A stretch of 64,000 nt of DNA from assembly GCF_003606345.3 (NCBI RefSeq), contig NZ_CP031844.2, positions 310,001 to 374,000 on the forward strand, given 5' to 3'. Source of the stretch: Bartonella krasnovii (GTDB lineage: Bacteria; Pseudomonadota; Alphaproteobacteria; Rhizobiales; Rhizobiaceae). The position numbers and the translations under genes were made by a program. Below the pieces are notes generated by a model that saw only the letters and a list, made by a program, of their open reading frames with translations, ran no database searches and was not told the origin of the DNA. How positions within the stretch are numbered: position 1 is the stretch's first letter; every line of letters starts with the position of its first letter. Shown one piece after another: positions 1-7,187 of this stretch.

Positions 1-873
1 TTCATGATATGGCGTTTTATTGTAGGTTTGTCGGGGGGGGTCTTAACAGCTGTGGCTGCTCCGACTTTGTTATCAGCTATAGACCCAAAAGAGCGTGCTC
101 GTTCTGGTGGTATAATGTTCTCAGGAGTGGGATTAGGCTTGTTATTGTCTGCTTTGTTTACACCCATGATAGCAAGTATTAAAGTATATTATTATTGGGG
201 AGCGCTTTTTTTAATCACTCTTATATTTTTTATAATAACCTATCAGTTTATACCCAACACGAATTTTGAGCGTATTAAAAAGTCGTATAAGTCTAAGCGA
301 ATAGATTATTTCATATATCTAACATACGGCATAAACGCTGCAGCGTTTATGCCGTATATATTGTTTCTTGTGAATTTTGTTTTGCTTCGCACAATACCAT
401 CAACCTATTTTGCTTCTATCATTTGGCTAGTTTATGCCTTTGGTGCGTTTTTAGGAGCCATAATATTGGGCATAGCAGCCAAGAAAACGTCGTATCGCTC
501 AGTGATCTTTTTGATGAATTTTGTGCAATTATTTGCCTCGTGTCTATTGCTATTGTTTCCTGATTTGAAGATCGCGTTGTTACTACCAGCTCTTATTATG
601 GGTGCCGCTACCCCTGGCATTGTGCCTTTATATCTTGGTTTAATAGGAGAATTGTCTTCATCTGATCCACAAATTCAGCAGATTATCTGGAGCAGAGCGG
701 TATCAGCATTCGCCTTATCACAAGCAATAGCTGCGTATATATTTACTTGGCTTTTCTATATAATGGAGAATTATATCTTAATATTCTCTATTTCATCATT
801 TCTTCTTTTTATTCTATGCGTGGGGTTTATACAGGAAAGATACTATGGCTATAAACAGAAAAAAAACCATTAA
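1..873 (+). CDS. MFS transporter, YbfB/YjiJ-like, 5'-truncated by the window edge
   Basis: C-terminal part of a 12-helix major facilitator superfamily transporter in the inner membrane; substrate unknown. The reading frame is open from base 1, so the true start and roughly the first three helices lie outside the window. The visible 290 residues contain repeated hydrophobic helices, a loop with DPKERARSGG typical of the cytoplasmic side of this family, and the TYGINAAAF helix start that resembles YbfB/YjiJ-type members. The last 29 bases overlap the start of the oxidoreductase downstream, indicating one transcript and probably coupled translation. Being paired with a FAD enzyme suggests export or import of a product of the same pathway (inference). 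A perfect 34-bp palindrome lies inside the gene at 324-357. Confidence 0.85.
   Translation, partial: FMIWRFIVGLSGGVLTAVAAPTLLSAIDPKERARSGGIMFSGVGLGLLLSALFTPMIASIKVYYYWGALFLITLIFFIITYQFIPNTNFERIKKSYKSKRIDYFIYLTYGINAAAFMPYILFLVNFVLLRTIPSTYFASIIWLVYAFGAFLGAIILGIAAKKTSYRSVIFLMNFVQLFASCLLLLFPDLKIALLLPALIMGAATPGIVPLYLGLIGELSSSDPQIQQIIWSRAVSAFALSQAIAAYIFTWLFYIMENYILIFSISSFLLFILCVGFIQERYYGYKQKKNH
324..357. repeat. Perfect 34-bp palindrome inside the MFS gene
   Basis: The two 17-base arms are exact reverse complements with no spacer; the centre is the PstI-like CTGCAG between bases 340 and 341. It encodes the helix segment TYGINAAAFMPY without breaking the frame. The arms contain GC-rich steps (ACGGC, ACGC), so it is not simply an AT-rich chance palindrome. 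Confidence 0.95.
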
Positions 874-2680
874 TTGTGCTATCATCGGTTTTGGGGCTCG
901 TGGCATTAGTTTTTATGAGAGGATAAATGCCTATGCTCGTCGTTATATAAGTAGTGTACATATAAACCTGACAATATTTGATCCCAATGAACATGGTTGT
1001 GGATCTCATTCGCCAAGACAAGCAGATTATCTATTAGTCAATACAGTTGCATCGCAAATGACTATGTTCTTAGATAAAACTTGTAAAGTTTCTGGCCCAT
1101 ATACCAACGGCCCCTCATTTGCTCAATGGGCTAAAGATACAGGTATCCGTAAAATAGGTTCTAACTTCTATCATATGGCTGAAGACTCAGATGTTGGAGC
1201 ACCTATAGACGATAATGACTATCTATCACGTGCTGAATTAGGGAATTATTTACAATTCGTTGTAGATCTATTGACAGCAAACAGACCGCGTAATGTAGAT
1301 GTGTCCATTATCAGATCTCATGTGATTGATATTAAGCCATTATCAGAGCGTGAATTTATTGTTGTGGTCGATGGGGATTATAAGCAGTCATTTGAATTTA
1401 TATTTATGACTACTGGGCATGGTACTAATATACTCACAGAAAATGAGCAACAAAAAACAGATTTTGTTTCTTCAAATAAGCATAAAAATCCCAACTTAGG
1501 ATTTATAAGATCTCCTTATCCTTTATCCATGATAGAAAGTGTTAGCCCTGATGCTCGAGTGTTGGTGCAGGGTATGGGACTAACAGCGCATGATGTTATA
1601 GCCGAGCTAACTGTTGGAAGAGGAGGCCGATATAAAGAGAACAGAGGCCGCTTGGAATATATACCATCAGGGCGAGAGCCTGTCATCAGTCTCTTCTCAA
1701 GACAAGGACTTCCATTTTCTTCTAGAGCCATAAATGAGAAAGGGACCTCTGAGGCTTATACAGCTGAATTCTTTACATTAGATTACTTCAAATCTCTGCG
1801 ACAGAAAAAAAAGAAATTTGATTTTTTTGAAGATGTTCTTCCAGTCTTGAAAAAGGAAATGTTGAGGGCATACTATCATGCCGTGGGTAAGACTGAGTGC
1901 ATTGACTATGAAGATTTTAGAAAAATTGACGAAATATTATATCCCTTACAAGGCGTTGTATTCAAAAATGCTGTTGATTACAAACGCTATATCTATGAAT
2001 TTTTGGAAGACGATCTCAAAAATGCTTACGCAGGAAATGTTTCTGGCAGTGTCAAAGCAGCAGCTGATGTCTTGAGAGATGTGCGTGATACCATGCGCTA
2101 TTGCGTTGAATGGGGTGGTTTGACACCAGAATCGCATGCTCGTTTTGTAAGCGACTTTGTCCCTATTATGAATCGTATAGCTGTTGGTCCGCCTTTAGTG
2201 CGGAACAGGCAGTTGCTTGCTTTAATCGATAGTGGTTTGCTTCGCATAGATCTTGGTCCTTCACCTATTTTAGAAATTGACGAGAAAAATTCTGTTTTCC
2301 GTATTGTTAGTACGTTCTCAGAAGAAATGACGACTCAGGTTGCAGATGTTGTTATCCAAGCAAGGATAGATCCATTTGACATCAATCTTGAGCGCTCACC
2401 ATTAATCAGAAACCTCTTTAGTAAGGGGTTTCTCACAGAATATGTAAATGGAGATTATCATACTGGTGGCTTGAATATTGATAGAAATTATAACATTATC
2501 GATCTCAATGGCGGTGTGAGAAAAAATGTGTGGTCTTTGGGGAATCCGGTTGAAGGTCCTTGTTTTTTTACCTTTGTTCTGCCACGACCAGGTGTAAACT
2601 CTCGCTTTCTGTTGGATTCGGATAAATGTATCCAGCAGATGTTTAATGAAATAGAAGTGAATTATGTCACATCTAGGTAA
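845..2680 (+). CDS. FAD/NAD(P)-binding oxidoreductase (NAD_binding_9 type), 611 aa
   Basis: Predicted cytosolic flavoprotein of the large FAD-NAD(P)-binding family (Pfam NAD_binding_9 type). The N-terminus has the dinucleotide-binding GFGARGISF (GxGxxG) at about residues 12-20, followed by an acidic residue in IFDPNEHGCG that fits the ribose-binding position. A second glycine-rich segment, LVQGMGLTAHDV, near residue 240 fits the NAD(P) half. Members of this family often sit beside biosynthetic or transport genes for small amino-acid-derived compounds; the substrate cannot be read from the sequence. The ATG at 845 overlaps the MFS gene by 29 bases, implying one operon. The protein is full length for the family. 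Nothing recognisable continues the operon downstream, where decayed DNA begins. Confidence 0.8.
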   Translation: MAINRKKTINCAIIGFGARGISFYERINAYARRYISSVHINLTIFDPNEHGCGSHSPRQADYLLVNTVASQMTMFLDKTCKVSGPYTNGPSFAQWAKDTGIRKIGSNFYHMAEDSDVGAPIDDNDYLSRAELGNYLQFVVDLLTANRPRNVDVSIIRSHVIDIKPLSEREFIVVVDGDYKQSFEFIFMTTGHGTNILTENEQQKTDFVSSNKHKNPNLGFIRSPYPLSMIESVSPDARVLVQGMGLTAHDVIAELTVGRGGRYKENRGRLEYIPSGREPVISLFSRQGLPFSSRAINEKGTSEAYTAEFFTLDYFKSLRQKKKKFDFFEDVLPVLKKEMLRAYYHAVGKTECIDYEDFRKIDEILYPLQGVVFKNAVDYKRYIYEFLEDDLKNAYAGNVSGSVKAAADVLRDVRDTMRYCVEWGGLTPESHARFVSDFVPIMNRIAVGPPLVRNRQLLALIDSGLLRIDLGPSPILEIDEKNSVFRIVSTFSEEMTTQVADVVIQARIDPFDINLERSPLIRNLFSKGFLTEYVNGDYHTGGLNIDRNYNIIDLNGGVRKNVWSLGNPVEGPCFFTFVLPRPGVNSRFLLDSDKCIQQMFNEIEVNYVTSR

Positions 2681-2721
2681 ATTTAATCTCTTAAAAAGTA
2701 TTTGGAGGCGCTAAGTAAACA

Positions 2722-2995
2722 GTGAAGCGTGGTAAGGATATTCGGCAGCGTGTTTTGGGTAACTCATCATGTTGATGATTGGTGAAAAGAAGTCAACTGT
2801 TGATAAATTTAAGAAACCGTTACAAGAACGGATAACTGTTTGTGTGTAGGGATATCCCAATTGAGGCGAAAAGGATAGAAGTTTCGCTACTGTGTTCATC
2901 CTTATGGATATGGGAGTGATTCTTAAAGTAAAAGCACATGTGAGAGACGCACTGAACATTGGTTAAACTAAGGGAAATTATGTGAGGTTAATATT
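2722..2995 (+). pseudogene. Decayed carboxymuconolactone decarboxylase-like gene
   Basis: Reading across several frames recovers the expected order of a CMD/AhpD-like enzyme: a start like KRGKDIRQRVLGN, then a disrupted helix with QERIT, then RSFATVFILMDMG, then KAHVRDALNIG followed by a stop and TKG. The last part matches the family signature in which a LxxHVRxALNxGxTxxE helix follows the catalytic region. At least two in-frame stops (TGA after NSSC, TAA after ALNIG) and frame changes make it non-functional. It lies 42 bases after the flavoprotein gene on the same strand and may be a dead third gene of that operon. Confidence 0.55.
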
Positions 2996-3152
2996 CATCT
3001 AATGAATTAATTTTATTCGCTTGCTTGTACACCACAAGGGGGTGGTGTGTGGAGGACTAGAGAAGAGAGGTGGAAAAATACCCTTTATAAATCACCTTGG
3101 AGTTGTCGCAACATTGTAAGTCTCACTCTTAACTTGAATAGAGTGCACGTCA

Positions 3153-3480
3153 TTGTTAAGCATTTCTGCTTTATCCTGTGGCAGCAAGGGGCAAATTTGT
3201 TTAAGAAGTTTTCTGGATTTTCTCTATCGTTATGGTAATGATGAGGCTATTATTAGTGCGCATAGCCATGGTAGCTTAAGAGGAGGCAATGCGATGCGTG
3301 ACTTTGAAGAGCGTAGCATCTACAGTATATCCAAAAAACAGATATCTATCTAGCTGATAACTCTCTATCGATAGCGAATGCACACTATTATGTAAGCAAT
3401 GGCAAGAAAGATCATGTTTACTTATAAAACCATGATCCCATTGGTACAGGAACTTGTCACAATCCACCTACGGCTTATAA
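3153..3480 (+). pseudogene. Remnant with hydrolase-like AHSHG motif, possibly from a haemagglutinin-type exoprotein
   Basis: An open stretch reads FLDFLYRYGNDEAIISAHSH and then GSLRGGNAMRDFEER. AHSHG resembles the nucleophile elbow (GxSxG) of alpha/beta hydrolases. After a frame change near 3338 the text continues as QKTDIYLADNSLSIANAHYY and VSNGKKDHVYL, then a stop, then NHDPIGTG. This pattern resembles C-terminal parts of some filamentous-haemagglutinin-like exoproteins, which is a memory-based impression and not established. The next gene resembles lipoproteins that accompany such exoproteins, which gives mild support. No intact start, no full domain. Confidence 0.35.
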
Positions 3481-3679
3481 GATATCCTTGAGGTTCTCCT
3501 ATGTATTATTCTCATCAGCAATTTCAATGATAGAACAAGGGCGCGCGCTACTCGGCCATACCACCCATAAATGTTATTAATGATGCGAGTGATGTGTGTA
3601 AACATAATTATGGAACACATCATAATATAATAATTTATACACTTCATGCGATCTTAGATAATTTAGGTTTAGGTTATTT

Positions 3680-4111
3680 ATGGAGAAAAAAGAAAAAATG
3701 AATACATTGTTTAAATTATTAGATGGGATAGTTTTGTTTATTATAGCTGGATATAATTTTTTTAAGCCTTCTCCAGGGTACATATACATGTGGGAGAAGC
3801 CAGGAGCAGATTTTACTCAAGTAAGAAGAGCATTATTGGAATGTGGAATGCCAACCCCTTATGATGAGGATTCAGAAAATAGAAAGGTAAACATTAATGC
3901 AAAAGCAACAATTTATGCTTTCATGCTTTAATCAGGTTTTCACTATAAACATGAGGAACTTTCGAGAGCAGGAGGGTGGTGTTATACTTTTAAAGAAGAA
4001 AACCTTCCCATTTGTCGTCCATGTGCAGTCATCCTACAGCGCAGTGTCAAGAAGCGCTTAAACAGCCCGTTTTGTAAAAAATATAAAAATAATCGTAAAT
4101 GCCGACCTTAA
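3680..4111 (+). pseudogene. Lipoprotein-like gene with one internal stop and lost lipobox Cys
   Basis: The frame runs from ATG 3680 to TAA 4109-4111 and is broken only by TAA at 3929-3931, in the text AFML-stop-SGFHY, where relatives would have a Gln; a CAA to TAA change explains it. Features: an N-terminal hydrophobic segment ending IAGYNFFKPSP, then YMWEKPGADFTQVRRALLEC, PTPYDED, and a Cys-rich tail with ENLPICRPCAV, RLNSPFCKKY and final CRP. The family (recalled, not searched) is a small secreted lipoprotein with LAGC-lobed signal; here the Cys position is Tyr (IAGY). Both changes suggest decay, the nonsense codon probably recent because the rest of the frame is preserved. It ends 4 bases into a convergent remnant. 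Confidence 0.6.
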
Positions 4112-4309
4112 GTTTTGCTGCCGATGAAAACTACAATCCTCTCTTTTATGTGTTCCCATGCTTGTGCGGCATGTTTCTTCAACAAATCACCTAACCCTTG
4201 TCTGTGAAGCAATATGATATAGGGGATATACTTAATAATCTTGTTATTTTCATTACAGGAGGGATTTTGCACTTTTACAGTCTGTTAAAATAATATCGTT
4301 TTTTGTCAT
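4108..4309 (-). pseudogene. Small unrecognised gene with one frameshift
   Basis: On the minus strand a good ribosome binding site (GAAAGGACT) precedes ATG at 4309, giving MTKNDIILTDCKSAK. A one-frame slip near 4266 then joins NPSCNENNKIIKYIPYIILL and HRQGLGDLLKKHAAQAWEHI, ending VVFIGSKT and TAA at 4108-4110. The joined product would be about 67 residues with an amphipathic C-terminal helix. I do not recognise the family. The long open second half and the plausible start argue that this was a real small gene. It converges on the lipoprotein-like pseudogene, overlapping by 3-4 bases. Confidence 0.4.
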
Positions 4310-4527
4310 AGTAAAGTCCTTTCAAAAGTAAAAAAAATGGGAATAAATCATGCACATTTATTAAGCACATTATTGAATCATTGAATAAGGTATTTTATTC
4401 ATAAAAAATAATATGTTATCATATGAAATATAATGTAATAATTTATGAATCTAGTTGAGACGATATGAAAAAATAGAGAGATAAAGTTATCCACAGATCA
4501 TGGGGTTATATACTCCATATCTTAAGA
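4112..4527. other. AT-rich spacer, mostly without genes
   Basis: Apart from the minus-strand remnant that occupies its first 200 bases, this stretch up to the integrase end at 4528 is AT-rich with no open frame worth reporting. Confidence 0.4.
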
Positions 4528-5575
4528 TTAACCCGTGACATAAGCTGCCCATTTATCCATATAGACACGGCGTTGTTCTAAATAATCAGTCCGATGATAG
4601 GCACGCTCTACTTTACCACCTACCGTATGACTTAGAATGGTTTCAGCGAGCCAATTGCGTAAACTAGAATGAAATCCATGGGGACATGCTTCAAGGTTAT
4701 TACGTCTTATATTATATATTGAGATATACATTTCTGCGCAAGAGCTCCCCCGACCGGTTACAGAAAAAAAGAAATCATTGCGAGAAAGCGAGCGCGCTTA
4801 TTTTAGAGTGTCTAATGCTTTTGTTGATAGAGGCACGCGAAATCCTGTTGTAGCATCACGCTTTCCTTTCATATTTTCAGTAGGAATAGCCCATATTTTT
4901 CCCTCAACTTGATCTTCATAAATATACGTATAGGGGGTGGTACGCCCCCCTGTAAGGATAAGCAAGCGCAAAGCCCGTTGTGTTAGGGTTGATGCTTCGC
5001 AAAGTGTTTTATAAAAAGACGGAATCTCTCTCCAATCCTAAAGCCGTCGCATGTTTGAGACAAATATTGAGACGAGTAAGAGCTCTATTAGCTGTTGCAG
5101 CCTTTGTATGCCAAATAGGAGAAAGAGTATTACGTATTTCTGTTTGTGTAATCTCTGAAATGGGCAGAAAGCCTAATTTAGGTAGAATATAAAGTTTTAA
5201 GGATAGAAATCATTTCCATCTTTGCCATCATTTTTAATTCAGTTTTACGACTTTCAAAAGTATTTAGGGCAATATCTTTTAAATAATGAAGATTACGCAT
5301 TGCTTCACGTTTTTGTTTATTGCGTTCTTTAATGGGGTCACGACCTTTGCGTAAAACAGCACGCCACCCAGTTGCTAACTCACGGGCTTGTTTTAAAGAA
5401 ATATCTCTTAAAGCACCCAATCCCATTTCGCGACGGCGTCCGTGAAGGGTATAACGGTAAATCCATTGAGCACCCCCATCTTTACGCTTGTGAAGTAACA
5501 AGACGGCACCATCATTATATTTACCAGCCCCAATGTTATGACAGACCTTGCATTAAAACGGTTCATAAGAGCCAT
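4528..5575 (-). pseudogene. P4-type tyrosine recombinase (integrase), decayed
   Basis: Read right to left. ATG at 5575 follows the leader AAGAAAGGACTAAAA and gives MALMNRFNARSV, then a one-base loss near 5534 shifts into LLLHKRKDGGAQWIYRYTLH and REMGLGALRDISLKQAREL, the DUF4102 N-terminal domain of P4-like integrases. Further frame changes near 5228 lead to LYILPKLGFLPISEITQTEI and AATANRALTRLNICLKHATA (core-binding domain). An internal gap follows, then LTQRALRLLILTGGRTTPYT and ENMKGKRDATTGFRVPLSTK (catalytic domain, Arg I region), and finally HGFHSSLRNWLAE, VERAYHRTDYLEQRR and DKWAAYVTG. The second catalytic Arg of HxxR is His here, while the Tyr of AYHRTD remains. At least three frameshifts and a probable internal deletion make it inactive. 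Confidence 0.85.
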
Positions 5576-5638
5576 TTTTAGTCCTTTCTTATACAATTTT
5601 TACCTACACGCCAAGCTCTGCTTTTGACGTGCAAGCAG

Positions 5639-5750
5639 GTGATTTTGATTGATGCAACATGAACAGATTTGAAATGAGGGAATCTTACATTATTCAGGAC
5701 TCTCATTCAATATGAATAACGATATATTATCACTATAAATCAATATGTTA
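5639..5750 (+). repeat. Dispersed repeat, copy A
   Basis: About 112 bp starting with GATTTTGATTGATGCAACAT, containing GATTTGAAATGAGGGAATC in the middle and ending ACTATAAATCAATATG. The same order of blocks is found near 34.1, 42.3, 51.4, 54.7 and 61.0 kb. It lies 64 bases upstream of the integrase start at 5575 and points away from it. Confidence 0.85.
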
Positions 5751-5762
5751 TATAAAATTAGA

Positions 5763-6168
5763 AGAGCAGCACGCTTTTTGTTTCTCCAACGTTGTGTCAT
5801 GTATGGGAAAAAAGATTATATTTCTTTTGACTTTGGCAAAAAAAGAGGGTGGTCTTTAATCCTGATAAGTTTTTGGCAAGAATGCGACGTGTTAGATAAA
5901 AGCTTCTAGATACGGTCATCCTAAATTTATCTTGGAAACGGGTTGTGGAGCTATTTGATGCGCACGATAGTTTATTTTATTTAGACCCACCTTATTTTAT
6001 AAAGAAGAAATGCTATAGTTTTGGGAATTTCATTGAAGATGATTTTGATAGCATGGCAAAAGTTCTTAAAGGTATTCAAGAAAAATTTTTCTTGAGTCTG
6101 AATGATTATGATACTGTAAGAGAGATCTTTAAAGATTGTGACTCTTTAGAATTAGAGATCCTTTGGTA
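5763..6168 (+). pseudogene. Phage-type DNA adenine methylase (Dam/D12 class) remnant
   Basis: The first part reads RAARFLFLQRCVMYGKK, matching the helix before the target-recognition region of Dam-type enzymes. After stops and a frame change it continues RVVELFDAHDSLFYLDPPYF, which holds the catalytic DPPY motif (motif IV), then SFGNFIEDDFDSMAKVLKGI, FFLSLNDYDTVREIF, the usual order in D12-class N6-adenine methyltransferases (SxNDxxxVRxxF). The N-terminal SAM-binding FxGGG part is missing. Such stand-alone methylases are typical prophage cargo, consistent with the integrase pseudogene next to it. Confidence 0.7.
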
Positions 6169-6272
6169 AAGTCTTACGTAAACTTTGCCTTGATCACTCA
6201 GAACGTCTCTTAGATATAGCTTAAGAAATTAGGTATATCTGTATCGTTTTTATCTTCAGTCAAGATTAGCAA

Positions 6273-6521
6273 GAAATCTGTACCGGTTGGTATGGAAGAC
6301 AAGATCATAGAGCTTTTTATGGTTTAGATAAAGGGAGTGCTTCACTGTTAAGAAAAGAAGCCTATACATACCGAAAGAGTTTTACAATAAAACCTTCTGA
6401 TTGATTTAGATGTGAAGCTGTTGGCATGTTTGTTAGAAACTTAGAAAATTTTTTGCAGCGGGATGTAGGAAGATTAAAAAACTATAGGAAAAATTCGGTA
6501 AAAAAAAGAGGCATTCTATAG
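6273..6521 (+). other. Unrecognised open stretch with one stop
   Basis: A frame of 82 codons interrupted only by one TGA reads EICTGWYGRQDHRAFYGLDK, then GSASLLRKEAYTYRKSF and later CEAVGMFVRNLENFLQRDVG. The length is notable in such AT-rich DNA, but I do not recognise the text and it has no obvious start. It may be another prophage remnant or chance. Confidence 0.2.
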
Positions 6522-7187
6522 AGGTATATTGCAAAATCCTATTCTTCAACTTTTATTCGAGGATTCCTAACAGTAAAAAAATATACGTAAATACAATAAA
6601 TTATAACTTTAAAAAAGGTTTATTAAATTTTAGTCTTAACTTGGTTATGCATTGAGCTTAGAGGGCCGTACTCTCTAGGTAAGACTTGTCTTTTAATTCT
6701 ATTCATGAAGATTATAATGAGGTGTGCTACTGTCTTTGTGTTTATGAAGCGATAAGTGAGACTGTTATTATATTATCCGTTAAGATATTGTGGTGATTTT
6801 TGTATTGAGTAACTGCTTTTATGTTTAGCAGTTTTATGAAAAAAGCATTTCTCATTTTTTAAGGATCTTTTTTATCTGTATGTTAACCCCTCTTATAAAG
6901 ACGGTTATGCTTCATGATGGGAGAGTGTAAAGTAAAAGACTTTTATTCTATATCCTCATTGAATATGGAAAAGCGATAAGTTAGTGATTATAAATCAATA
7001 ATTTTTTCTTGATGATTTATTCAATTTTTTAATCAATCATTATAATGTGTCATTAACGATAAAAAATTCTACTTCTTTTTAAAGTTAGAGCAAATTTCAC
7101 GGGGAAGTTCTTTATAGTGTTTTGAAATATTCATTAATAAAAAAATTTATCTTTATTATTTTTGTCAGTTCATAGGATATTTTAGTT
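6522..7187. other. AT-rich spacer before glyS 3' end
   Basis: No credible gene. A hairpin with arms AACTGCT (6811-6817) and AGCAGTT (6827-6833) and a weak repeat copy at 6903-7001 are the only structures noted. Confidence 0.4.
6903..7001 (+). repeat. Dispersed repeat, degenerate copy H
   Basis: The right half, CTCATTGAATATGG followed by GTGATTATAAATCAATA, lines up in order with the right half of copy A; the left half is only loosely similar. No integrase text was recognised to its left. Confidence 0.4.

Noticed and set aside
3029..3048. Hairpin with arms ACACCAC and GTGGTGT
   Set aside because: Short stem in decayed DNA without a U-run or nearby gene end; not supported as a terminator.
3577..3789. 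Minus-strand 70-codon frame over the lipoprotein-like gene
   Set aside because: It is antisense to a better-supported reading on the plus strand and has low-complexity text.
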